Positions 17,262 to 25,341 of a DNA stretch of 64,000 bases are shown here, piece by piece. How positions within the stretch are numbered: the first letter of the stretch is position 1; each line of letters opens with the position of its first letter. The stretch spans positions 248,001 through 312,000 of the forward strand of contig NZ_JALNMI010000001.1 in NCBI RefSeq assembly GCF_023156585.1. Reading direction: 5' to 3'. The position numbers and the translations under genes are program-made. Under the pieces are notes generated by a model. It had not been told where the DNA came from. It searched no databases and saw only the letters and a list, made by a program, of their open reading frames with translations. Origin of the DNA: Subsaxibacter sp. CAU 1640 (lineage in GTDB: Bacteria; Bacteroidota; Bacteroidia; Flavobacteriales; Flavobacteriaceae).

Positions 17262-18011
17262 ATGAAAGTGAAAACAATTTTAGTGTCTCAACCAGAACCT
17301 AAAATAGAAAATTCGCCTTACTTTGATCTTCAGGAAAAGCAAAAAGTAAAAATTGATTTCAGACCATTTATTCATGTTGAAGGCGTTCCTGCCAAAGACA
17401 TCAGACAACAGAAAGTTGATTTGAATAACTATACTGCAATCATCCTTACGAGCCGAAATTCTGTAGATCATTTTTTTAGAGTAGCCGAAGAAATGCGCTT
17501 TAAGGTGCCAGACACGATGAAATATTTTTGTCAATCGGAAGCAGTTGCTTTTTACCTTCAAAAATATGTAGTGTACAGAAAGCGTAAAATCTATGTTGGA
17601 AAACGTAGTTTTGAAGATTTGTCTCCATTAATCAAAAAGTATAAAGACGAGAATTTTTTACTTCCCACAACTGATAAATTAAAGGATGAAGTTCCGGCAA
17701 CGTTGAACGCTTTGGGAATCAAATGGAAGGAAGCTATTTTCTACAGAACTGTGATCAGTGATTTGTCTGATTTGGCTGATGTGTACTATGATATTTTAGT
17801 ATTCTTCAGCCCATCAGGAATTGAATCGTTATTCCATAATTTTCCAGATTTCAAACAGAATAATACGCGCATTGCGGCTTTCGGAAGTACTACTTGCAAA
17901 GCTGTCGAAGAACACGGTTTACGTTGCGACATTCCTGCGCCAACGCCTGATACGCCTTCAATGACAATGGCTTTGGAAAAATATATAGAAAAAGTAAATA
18001 AGGCTAAATAA
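17262..18011 (+). CDS. hemD: Uroporphyrinogen-III synthase (HemD-like)
   Basis: This 249-residue cytosolic enzyme would close the linear tetrapyrrole hydroxymethylbilane to uroporphyrinogen III. It shows the two-lobed pattern of the family: IILTSRNSVDHFF near residues 60-72, then FFSPSGIESLFHNF and IAAFGSTTCKAVEEHGL in the second lobe. Family sequences are very divergent, but this stretch is diagnostic. It follows DUF4271 and is ended by a strong terminator shared with convergent pckA. Confidence 0.88.
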   Translation: MKVKTILVSQPEPKIENSPYFDLQEKQKVKIDFRPFIHVEGVPAKDIRQQKVDLNNYTAIILTSRNSVDHFFRVAEEMRFKVPDTMKYFCQSEAVAFYLQKYVVYRKRKIYVGKRSFEDLSPLIKKYKDENFLLPTTDKLKDEVPATLNALGIKWKEAIFYRTVISDLSDLADVYYDILVFFSPSGIESLFHNFPDFKQNNTRIAAFGSTTCKAVEEHGLRCDIPAPTPDTPSMTMALEKYIEKVNKAK

Positions 18012-18034
18012 AAAATTGGTTTTGAAACATAAAA

Positions 18035-18066
18035 AAACGCGATTCAATTTGAATCGCGTTTTTATT
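18035..18066. terminator. Bidirectional terminator between hemD and pckA
   Basis: Perfect stem AACGCGATTC/GAATCGCGTT with a 5-base loop, A-rich before and T-rich after, serving both convergent genes. Confidence 0.88.
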
Positions 18067-18083
18067 TTCAACCTATAGGATAA

Positions 18084-19697
18084 TTAGCTTTTCACATTAG
18101 GTGCGCCAGCCAAAATTTCTTCATTGGCAAACTCCTCATACTTCTTGAAGTTTTCTCTAAAGGATTCTGACAATTTGTACGCAGTCTTATAATATTCCTC
18201 ATCATTGTTCCAAGTTTGTCTTGAACTCAAAACTTCGGTAGGAACACCAGGGCAGGTTCTCGGCTGCAACAACCCGAAGACAGAATGAGTCCTGTAAGTT
18301 TGCGGATTTACTTCATCTAAATCGCCATTAAGTGCTGCGGTAATCATGGCTCTGGTATATTTCAACTTGATACGGCTACCCACACCATAGGCACCACCCG
18401 TCCATCCAGTGTTGATCAACCAAACGTTAACACCAGTTTCTTTCATTTTAGCACTCAACATTTCGGCATATTTTGTTGGGTGCAGTGGCATAAAAGGTGC
18501 ACCAAAACAAGCTGAAAAATTAGGCGTCGGCTCATCAATTCCAGCTTCTGTACCAGCTACTTTAGCGGTATAGCCAGAGATAAAATGATAAGCAGCTTGA
18601 CCAGGAGTCAATTTTGAGATTGGAGGCAATACTCCAAAAGCATCAGCCGTCAAAAAGAAAATATTCTTTGGATTCTTTCCAATGGATGGCACTTGAATAT
18701 TATTAATGTGATCTATTGGATAACTGACACGTGTATTTTGTGTAATCGAGATATCTTCGTAATCGACGACACCTTTAGAATCCATAATCACGTTCTCTAA
18801 AATAGCCCCTTTCTTGATGGCGTTGTAGATATCTGGTTCATTTTCTTCTGTTAGATTGATGACTTTCGCATAACATCCACCTTCAAAATTAAAAACCGTA
18901 TTTTCAGCTGTCCAGCCGTGCTCATCATCACCAATCAACTTGCGATTTGGGTCGGCAGAAAGTGTCGTCTTTCCAGTTCCTGACAATCCAAAGAAGATAG
19001 CTGTATCATCATCTTTGCCCACATTCGCACTGCAGTGCATTGGCAATGTGTTTTTATAAACAGGAAGGATGAAATTCAAAGCAGAAAAAATTCCTTTTTT
19101 GATTTCACCAGTATAACCAGTTCCTCCAATCAATGCAATCTTTCTGGTAAAATCCAAAATCGCAAAATTGTGCTGACGGGTACCATCAACTTCAGGATTT
19201 GCCATAAACCCTGGAGCATTGACAATGGTCCACTCTGGTTTAAAGTTTTCGAGTTCTTCTTCTGTAGGACGAAGGAACATATTATAAGCAAATTGATTGC
19301 TCCAAGCATATTCGGTAATCACTCGAATGTTCAATTTGTATTTTTCATCCGCGCAGGCATAGCTATCTCTCACATAAACTTCTTTGCCAGACAGATAATC
19401 CACAACTTTATCATATAATTTCTGAAACTTGTCCGAATCAAAAGGAATATTGATATTTCCCCACCAAACTTTATCCTCTGTGATACTGTCTTTAACAATA
19501 AAACGATCTTTTGGAGAACGTCCTGTAAACTCGCCAGTATTGATTGCCAAGGCACCAGACGAGGCCTCAACGCCTTGACCTTTTTTGATTGCGATGTTGT
19601 GAAGTTCTTCAGGGGAAAGTTGGTAATTTACTTTGGCATTTTTAATTCCATATTGTTCTAACGAAATCGATTTCGTAGTTTGGGTATGATCTACCAT
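18084..19697 (-). CDS. pckA: Phosphoenolpyruvate carboxykinase (ATP)
   Basis: This 537-residue enzyme interconverts oxaloacetate plus ATP and phosphoenolpyruvate plus CO2, the key gluconeogenic step. The phosphate-binding loop GLSGTGKTTLS (237-247) and the downstream NFEGGCYAK metal-site region mark the ATP-type family. Length is normal. A -7 box is at 19723-19730. It is probably monocistronic. Confidence 0.97.
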   Translation of the reverse strand: MVDHTQTTKSISLEQYGIKNAKVNYQLSPEELHNIAIKKGQGVEASSGALAINTGEFTGRSPKDRFIVKDSITEDKVWWGNINIPFDSDKFQKLYDKVVDYLSGKEVYVRDSYACADEKYKLNIRVITEYAWSNQFAYNMFLRPTEEELENFKPEWTIVNAPGFMANPEVDGTRQHNFAILDFTRKIALIGGTGYTGEIKKGIFSALNFILPVYKNTLPMHCSANVGKDDDTAIFFGLSGTGKTTLSADPNRKLIGDDEHGWTAENTVFNFEGGCYAKVINLTEENEPDIYNAIKKGAILENVIMDSKGVVDYEDISITQNTRVSYPIDHINNIQVPSIGKNPKNIFFLTADAFGVLPPISKLTPGQAAYHFISGYTAKVAGTEAGIDEPTPNFSACFGAPFMPLHPTKYAEMLSAKMKETGVNVWLINTGWTGGAYGVGSRIKLKYTRAMITAALNGDLDEVNPQTYRTHSVFGLLQPRTCPGVPTEVLSSRQTWNNDEEYYKTAYKLSESFRENFKKYEEFANEEILAGAPNVKS

Positions 19698-19722
19698 AAT
19701 AATGTTGTATTGTTTATTGGTG

Positions 19723-19730
19723 CAAAATTA
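19723..19730 (-). promoter_or_regulatory. -7 promoter box for pckA
   Basis: TAATTTTG on the minus strand matches TAnnTTTG, 26 bp before the ATG. The -33 element is not clear. Confidence 0.45.
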
Positions 19731-19757
19731 AACAATATTTTAAAGTACACACTAATT

Positions 19758-20153
19758 TTAGTTGTTATCCTTTTTCATTTTTAAAAAGTTTATCAACAAT
19801 ATCACCCAAGCTATGATCAGAAGCAAGCCTCCTATTGGAGTTATAAATCCTATTGTTTTAAAGTCAAAGCCGCTCAAATCATTGGTTGCCAATCCATAAA
19901 TAGACCCAGAAAAAAATATAATTCCGATCAAGGTGAGATAAAAAATGATGGTTTTGAACTTCTTTTGAACATAATTTGAAGTTCCAATAATCAACAGAAA
20001 AAAAGCGTGGTAAATTTGATATTTCACTCCTGTTTCAAACGTCTGAATGGCTTCTGAAGTAATAAGTTGCTTTAATCCGTGGGCAGCGAAAGCACCTAAA
20101 ATAATTCCTAAAATCCCTAAAATAGATGCCGTGATCAATATCGTTTTGTTCAT
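19758..20153 (-). CDS. DUF423 membrane protein
   Basis: A 131-residue protein with four hydrophobic segments. The conserved N-terminal pattern GILGIILGAFAAHGLKQ and the FETGVKYQIYHAFFLL stretch define DUF423 (YwdK/YgdD-type). Function is unknown. It lies between pckA and the divergent saccharopine dehydrogenase-like gene. Confidence 0.88.
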   Translation of the reverse strand: MNKTILITASILGILGIILGAFAAHGLKQLITSEAIQTFETGVKYQIYHAFFLLIIGTSNYVQKKFKTIIFYLTLIGIIFFSGSIYGLATNDLSGFDFKTIGFITPIGGLLLIIAWVILLINFLKMKKDNN

Positions 20154-20233
20154 ATAATTTATGTTATCCAGGTTTTAATAACCCTTTGTATTTAGTAAAT
20201 TCGTACCTACAAAATTACTCAAGAAATTCCACT

Positions 20234-21598
20234 ATGCGAAAGATTTTAATCATTGGAGCTGGTAAATCGACATCCTATCTCATCAAATATTTGTTGGACA
20301 AATCAGTATCTGAAGAGCTACATATCATTGTTGGTGACATAAGTATTCAAAACGCCAAAAAGCTGATTGGTAACCACGAAAATGCACAGGCAATTATGCT
20401 TGATGTTTTCAATAAGCAATCGCGTCAGAGCGCCATTGAAAATTCAGACATTGTCATTTCGATGCTTCCTGCAAGATATCATATTGAAGTTGCCAAAGAC
20501 TGCGTTTCTTATGGGAAAAATATGGTGACAGCTTCTTATGTCAGTCCAGAAATGGAAGATCTTGATGTCGCAGTCAAGAACAAAGGATTGGTTTTTATGA
20601 ATGAAATCGGTGTAGATCCAGGCATAGACCATATGAGCGCAATGAAAGAAATTGATGCCATTCGCGCAAAAGGAGGAAAGATGATTTTGTTTGAGTCTTT
20701 TACTGGCGGATTGGTTGCTCCTGAAAGTGATAATAATCTATGGAACTATAAATTCACTTGGAATCCTCGTAACGTGGTGGTTGCTGGCCAAGGAGGCGCT
20801 GCCAAATTTATCCAAGAAGGCACCTACAAATATATTCCTTATAATAGATTATTCAGACGTACAGAGTTTTTGGATGTAGAAGGTTTTGGACGATTTGAGG
20901 CTTATGCTAATAGAGATTCGTTAAAATATCAGTCTGTTTATGGTCTCGACAATGTCAAAACGCTTTATCGAGGTACGATGCGACGTGTAGGATTTAGCCG
21001 AGCGTGGAATATGTTTGTACAACTCGGAATGACCGATGATAGCTATACGATTGATGATAGTGAGAATATGAGCTATCGCGATTTTGTGAATGCATTTCTA
21101 CCGTACAGCCCTACCGATTCGGTGGAGTTGAAATTCCGTTATCAACTAAAAATTGAGCAGGACGATTTAATGTGGGACAAAGTCTTGGAGCTGGATATTT
21201 TCAATCCAAACAAAATGGTTGAACTTAAAAAAGCGACACCTGCCGAAATTCTCCAAAAAATATTGATGGACAGCTGGACGCTCCAAGAAGATGACAAGGA
21301 TATGATTGTGATGTATCATAAGTTTGGATATGAACTGAATGGTGAAAAACATCAGATTGACTCTACGATGGTTACTATTGGCGAAGACCAAACCTATACA
21401 GCAATGGCAAAAACCGTTGGATTGCCTGTCGCCATTGCTGCTTTGGCAATTCTAAACGGAAAAATAACGACTCCAGGCGTTCAAATCCCAATTACGGCCG
21501 AAGTTTATGAGCCAATTTTGAAAGAATTGGAAGCTTATGATATTAAATTCAACCTTTACGATGTTCCCTATTTGGGCTATAATCCTTTGAATATTTGA
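20234..21598 (+). CDS. Saccharopine dehydrogenase family protein
   Basis: An NAD(P)-dependent oxidoreductase of about 454 residues. The ATG at 20234 gives an N-terminal Rossmann fold (MRKILIIGAGKSTSYLIKYL); the in-frame TTG at 20186 adds a non-conserved leader. VISMLPARYHIEVAKDC and NEIGVDPGIDHMSAM are hallmarks of the LYS9-type saccharopine dehydrogenase/homospermidine synthase-like group. A role in lysine metabolism is possible but unproven. It overlaps the Lrp/AsnC gene, suggesting that the regulator controls this enzyme. Confidence 0.88.
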   Translation: MRKILIIGAGKSTSYLIKYLLDKSVSEELHIIVGDISIQNAKKLIGNHENAQAIMLDVFNKQSRQSAIENSDIVISMLPARYHIEVAKDCVSYGKNMVTASYVSPEMEDLDVAVKNKGLVFMNEIGVDPGIDHMSAMKEIDAIRAKGGKMILFESFTGGLVAPESDNNLWNYKFTWNPRNVVVAGQGGAAKFIQEGTYKYIPYNRLFRRTEFLDVEGFGRFEAYANRDSLKYQSVYGLDNVKTLYRGTMRRVGFSRAWNMFVQLGMTDDSYTIDDSENMSYRDFVNAFLPYSPTDSVELKFRYQLKIEQDDLMWDKVLELDIFNPNKMVELKKATPAEILQKILMDSWTLQEDDKDMIVMYHKFGYELNGEKHQIDSTMVTIGEDQTYTAMAKTVGLPVAIAALAILNGKITTPGVQIPITAEVYEPILKELEAYDIKFNLYDVPYLGYNPLNI

Positions 21599-22065
21599 AA
21601 ATAGTCAATCAAAATATTGAAATAGACGGTATCGACAAGGAAATTCTACGTGCTTTGATGGAAGATGCACGCACACCTGTCTTGGAAATTGCGAGAAAGG
21701 TTGGTATTTCTGGTGCCGCTATCCATCAACGATTACGCAAGCTTGAAAAATCTGGGTTGATTGCAGGCTCTAAATTTGTCATCAATCCAAAAGTATTGGG
21801 CTATACCACAATGGCATTTGTTGGAATTTATTTGGACAAAGCGATTAGTAATCCGGAAGCCGTCAAACAATTACAGAAAATACCAGAAGTTTTGGAATGT
21901 CATTATACGACTGGAAACTGGAGTATTTTTATCAAAATTCTTTGTAAAGACAATGAACATTTGATGTTTCTGTTGAATAAGGAAATACAATCCATTCCAG
22001 GTGTCTCACGAACGGAAACTTTCGTGTCTTTAGCGCAGCAGATTGATAGACAAATTAAGGTATAA
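21595..22065 (+). CDS. Lrp/AsnC-family transcriptional regulator
   Basis: A 156-residue regulator with an N-terminal winged helix-turn-helix (DGIDKEILRALMEDARTP, GISGAAIHQRLRKLEKSGLI) and a C-terminal RAM/AsnC_trans_reg ligand-binding domain. These proteins form octamers and respond to amino acids. The start is TTG at 21595, overlapping the upstream stop codon (TTGA), so it depends on coupling to the saccharopine dehydrogenase gene. Confidence 0.92.
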   Translation: MKIVNQNIEIDGIDKEILRALMEDARTPVLEIARKVGISGAAIHQRLRKLEKSGLIAGSKFVINPKVLGYTTMAFVGIYLDKAISNPEAVKQLQKIPEVLECHYTTGNWSIFIKILCKDNEHLMFLLNKEIQSIPGVSRTETFVSLAQQIDRQIKV

Positions 22066-22108
22066 AAAAAGGCCTCAAAACTTTCTTGAAACCTTTTAGT
22101 TATTATGA

Positions 22109-22182
22109 GTGTCAGGTTGAGCGCAGTCGAAACCTATTTCCAATTTGAGCATTTTAGTTCTCGACTCCGCTCGAACGGACAC
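22109..22182. repeat. REP-like imperfect inverted repeat
   Basis: The arms GTGTCAGGTTGAGCGCAGTC and GACTCCGCTCGAACGGACAC are imperfect inverted copies, with an AT-rich spacer. One arm (TTCTCGACTGCGCTCGAAC) recurs at 28452-28476. It lies between the convergent Lrp and Bax-inhibitor genes. Confidence 0.7.
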
Positions 22183-22185
22183 GCA

Positions 22186-22911
22186 TTAGTCTCTCGACAG
22201 GAAAATACTCAACACATACCAGAACAATAGCATCAATGATGCAAACAATCCGATAGCTGCTGGAACATAATCTTCCGTTGTATATTTATTCACCAAGTTT
22301 GATGTTTGGTACAAAATACTGCCACCAGCCAACAAACACATCGCTACAGAGAACCAAAGTCCGAGGTTGAAACCGAATAACATCCCAGCGATTATCAAAC
22401 CAATTGCCACAAAAAAGCCAATGGTCAAACCAGTTTTTAAGAAAGAGAAATCTTTTTTCGTTAAAAACACAACTGCTGAAAGCCCTGTGAACAATGCCAA
22501 GGTTACGATTGATGCTTGATACAGCATTTCAGAACCTGAATCAGTATATACCATAGCGAGGAATATCAACGGCACAAAAATGAATGCTTCCGCCAAAATA
22601 TAAAGTCCATAAGCCAGATACTGCTTGTTTCTATCTTGCGTTCTCATCGCCATACTTTCGGCATAATTGGTCACCAACATAAAGCCGCCAAGCATCAAAA
22701 GCCATTTGATGCCTTGCGTCATTGATAGCGCAAAAGAGACGATTGCTTCGCTCTGAAGTAACAAAAATTCAAAAATGACAAAGGCCAAAACACCTCCTGC
22801 CACGTGTGCATAGGTCTTTTTGTAAAATTCGACACGCTCTGCATCTGAAACAGCATTCAATAACAACTTCTGTTCAAAATTGTCAAAAGGACTTTCTGTA
22901 TGATTTTCCAT
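22186..22911 (-). CDS. Bax inhibitor-1/YccA family membrane protein
   Basis: An integral membrane protein of about 241 residues with seven hydrophobic segments, matching the UPF0005/BI-1 family. Bacterial members such as YetJ behave as pH-sensitive calcium leak channels, and YccA modulates FtsH. The ATG at 22911 (MENHTESPFDNFEQKLLL) was preferred over the upstream TTG. The C-terminal region ends near LLFWYVLSIFLSRD. Upstream is a terminator for the divergent metallopeptidase. Confidence 0.88.
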   Translation of the reverse strand: MENHTESPFDNFEQKLLLNAVSDAERVEFYKKTYAHVAGGVLAFVIFEFLLLQSEAIVSFALSMTQGIKWLLMLGGFMLVTNYAESMAMRTQDRNKQYLAYGLYILAEAFIFVPLIFLAMVYTDSGSEMLYQASIVTLALFTGLSAVVFLTKKDFSFLKTGLTIGFFVAIGLIIAGMLFGFNLGLWFSVAMCLLAGGSILYQTSNLVNKYTTEDYVPAAIGLFASLMLLFWYVLSIFLSRD

Positions 22912-22952
22912 AAAATTCAATTTTAGTTAGGTTTTAAAAATAGTAAAAAAAG

Positions 22953-22993
22953 AAGCCGAATTTCAACCGTTCGTCGAAATTCGGCTTTTTATT
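22953..22993 (-). terminator. Terminator after the zinc metallopeptidase gene
   Basis: A perfect stem AGCCGAATTTC/GAAATTCGGCT with a 12-base loop and a T-rich tail on the plus side. In minus orientation it lies 14 bp past the peptidase stop codon and before the Bax-inhibitor gene. Confidence 0.75.
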
Positions 22994-23006
22994 AAAATAA
23001 TAGTCC

Positions 23007-23711
23007 TTAATCTCTACTTCCGAAAACCTGCAAAGCCCAATACAGCAAGGATGCCAATGCACCAATAGCTGCCACTAAATAAGTTCTTGCCGCCCACTTA
23101 AGTGCATCTTCCGAACCTTTATATTCTTCTGGCGTCACCATATTTTTGTTTTTTAACCACGCTAATGCTCTATTACTGGCATCATATTCCACAGGCAACG
23201 TTATGAAGCTAAACAATGTTGCCATTCCCATAAACACCAAACCTGCGATTGCAACGTAGAACCCTAATCCAACACCAGCAGCAGCTCCCAAAATCAAGCC
23301 ACCAATGACCAACCATTGCGACATTCCAGAGGTCACACTCACTACAGGCACCAATGCCGAACGCATTTGCAATGCGCTATAAGCCTGGGCGTGTTGCACA
23401 GCGTGTCCACACTCGTGCGCCGCAACTGCAGCAGCAGCAGCATTACGTTGGTGATATACTGGTTCACTTAAATTGACTGTTTTGTTTTTTGGGTTGTAAT
23501 GGTCTGTCAATTGTCCGGCAACAGAAATGACTTCAACATCTCTAATGCCATTATCTGCCAACATTTTTTCTGCAATTTCCTTTCCGCTCATACCATTACG
23601 CAATTGCACTTTGGAGTATTTGGCAAACTTTCTCTTTAATTGATTGCTAACCAACCAGCTAACCAAAGCAATGGCTCCAATCAACACATAATAACCTAAC
23701 ATTCCGTTCAT
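23007..23711 (-). CDS. YugP-family zinc metallopeptidase
   Basis: A 234-residue membrane metallopeptidase with the HExxH-like motif HECGH (99-103, AAHECGHAVQHA). It has an N-terminal transmembrane segment (about 5-22) and further hydrophobic segments around 125-165 and 205-230. The NPKNKTVNLSEPVYHQRNAAAAAVAAHE sequence region is typical of the YugP/DUF neutral zinc metallopeptidase family. Its substrate is unknown. It stands alone between two terminated units. Confidence 0.88.
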   Translation of the reverse strand: MNGMLGYYVLIGAIALVSWLVSNQLKRKFAKYSKVQLRNGMSGKEIAEKMLADNGIRDVEVISVAGQLTDHYNPKNKTVNLSEPVYHQRNAAAAAVAAHECGHAVQHAQAYSALQMRSALVPVVSVTSGMSQWLVIGGLILGAAAGVGLGFYVAIAGLVFMGMATLFSFITLPVEYDASNRALAWLKNKNMVTPEEYKGSEDALKWAARTYLVAAIGALASLLYWALQVFGSRD

Positions 23712-23795
23712 ATTCTTTAAATTAATTTGTTTTCATAAAGATAGCAAAAAGTAAGCCAATTTAAAGAAATGCAATTTTGTCAGTAAGCTCAAAAA

Positions 23796-24893
23796 TCATA
23801 CTGTGGAGGCCCAGCCAAATGCCTCCGAAATACCTTCATAAACCACTTCGCCTTTCACCACGTTTAATCCCTTGGCAAGCAGCGCATCTTGTGCGCAGGC
23901 ATTTTCCCAACCTTCATTTGCAAGCTTCAACACATAAGGCAAGGTCACATTAGTCAGCGCCATAGTGGATGTGTAAGGCACAGCTCCAGGCATATTCGCC
24001 ACGCAATAATGAACGATGTCATCGATAATATAGGTAGGATTTTCGTGCGTGGTAGCCTTTGTCGTTTCAAAACAACCGCCTTGGTCCACAGCCACATCTA
24101 CAATCACAGTTCCAGGACGCATCAATTTCAACATATCTTTTGTAATCAATTTTGGAGCTTTTCCTCCTTTGATAAGGACTGCACCAATCACTAAATCGTG
24201 GCTTTGGATGTGCTTTCGGATATTATATTCGCTCGAAAATTCGGTAATGACGTGGCTCGGCATAATGTCGTTCACATAACGAAGACGTTTCATATTGATA
24301 TCCATAATGGTCACGTGCGCCCCAAGTCCGGCAGCCATTTTAGCCGCCTGAATGCCAACCACGCCTGCGCCCAACACTAACACACGTCCAGGAGGAACTC
24401 CAGGAACGCCACCCAATAATACGCCACGACCCTTAATAGGTTTTTCCAAATATTTGGCACCTTGTTGAATGGCCATTCTACCAGCCACTTCCGACATTGG
24501 CGTTAGCAATGGCAACGTGCCATCGTCATCCTCAACTGTTTCGTAAGCAATGCAGATTGCTTCACTTTTTAACATTGCCAAGGTCAATTTTTCACTGGAG
24601 GCAAAATGGAAATAGGTAAACAACACCTGATTTGGTTTGATGAGCCCGTATTCCTGTTCAATCGGCTCTTTGACCTTCACAATCATATCACTCTTCTCGT
24701 AAACCTCTTCAATAGTTTGAAGAATAAACGCACCGACTTCTTCATAATCAGCATCAAAAAAACCACTTCCGTCACCAGCAGTGGTCTGCACAAATACGGT
24801 ATGACCGTTTTTTACCAACTCGTTAATGCCTGCTGGCGTCATTCCAACGCGATTTTCGTTGTTTTTGATTTCTTTTGGGACACCTATTACCAT
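23796..24893 (-). CDS. ald: Alanine dehydrogenase
   Basis: This 365-residue enzyme catalyses reversible NAD-dependent oxidative deamination of L-alanine to pyruvate and ammonia. It opens with MVIGVPKEIKNNENRVGMTP and carries the nucleotide-binding motif GAGVVG (175-180) and the family motif GGVPGVPPGRVLVLG. Length and motifs are normal. It probably forms a separate transcription unit. Confidence 0.94.
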   Translation of the reverse strand: MVIGVPKEIKNNENRVGMTPAGINELVKNGHTVFVQTTAGDGSGFFDADYEEVGAFILQTIEEVYEKSDMIVKVKEPIEQEYGLIKPNQVLFTYFHFASSEKLTLAMLKSEAICIAYETVEDDDGTLPLLTPMSEVAGRMAIQQGAKYLEKPIKGRGVLLGGVPGVPPGRVLVLGAGVVGIQAAKMAAGLGAHVTIMDINMKRLRYVNDIMPSHVITEFSSEYNIRKHIQSHDLVIGAVLIKGGKAPKLITKDMLKLMRPGTVIVDVAVDQGGCFETTKATTHENPTYIIDDIVHYCVANMPGAVPYTSTMALTNVTLPYVLKLANEGWENACAQDALLAKGLNVVKGEVVYEGISEAFGWASTV

Positions 24894-24983
24894 AGTTTCT
24901 AATTTTATATAAATTAAATCATTTATAAGTTATACTGCAAAATAAATAGGGTAATAGTTGTTATTTTTACGATATAAAACAAA

Positions 24984-25007
24984 ATACCCCTAAAATTTTA
25001 GGGGTAT
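24984..25007 (-). terminator. Terminator after the leuS-DUF6370 unit
   Basis: The 24-base perfect palindrome ATACCCCTAAAATTTTAGGG (its first 20 bases) is followed on the minus strand by a T-rich run. It lies 29 bp past the DUF6370 stop codon. Confidence 0.75.
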
Positions 25008-25036
25008 GGTTTAAAAATTATATGTTTTATATAAAT

Positions 25037-25336
25037 CTAATCTATTAGCTTGACAGAAGACACCTTAAAGCGATTGTCTTCGACATTACCTATCACCTCT
25101 GCTTTTCGAACCACTTCACAAAAACCAGTTTGTTCATCGTGGGCATCACCAAAATCATCAATGTCAGCACCATCTACAAAATACGCTTTGCCATCGAGAC
25201 GAACCGCCAAATCACAACCATCTTGTGAGGTCAAACCAAACTGACATTGACCGCAAGAAATTTCAACGACTTGTTTTTCTTCTGTTTTGCAAGCAACACA
25301 GAGGATAAAAGCAAAAATAAAAATCACTTTTTTCAT
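25037..25336 (-). CDS. DUF6370 lipoprotein
   Basis: A 99-residue putative lipoprotein. The signal peptide ends LCVAC with lipobox Cys16, and the mature part has four to five cysteines including CGQC at 28-31 and DGCDLAVRLDG. This matches the small Bacteroidetes DUF6370 family, whose function is unknown. It starts 5 bp after leuS, so it should be cotranscribed with it. Conserved paired cysteines could bind metal or form disulfides. Confidence 0.75.
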   Translation of the reverse strand: MKKVIFIFAFILCVACKTEEKQVVEISCGQCQFGLTSQDGCDLAVRLDGKAYFVDGADIDDFGDAHDEQTGFCEVVRKAEVIGNVEDNRFKVSSVKLID

Positions 25337-25341
25337 AATGT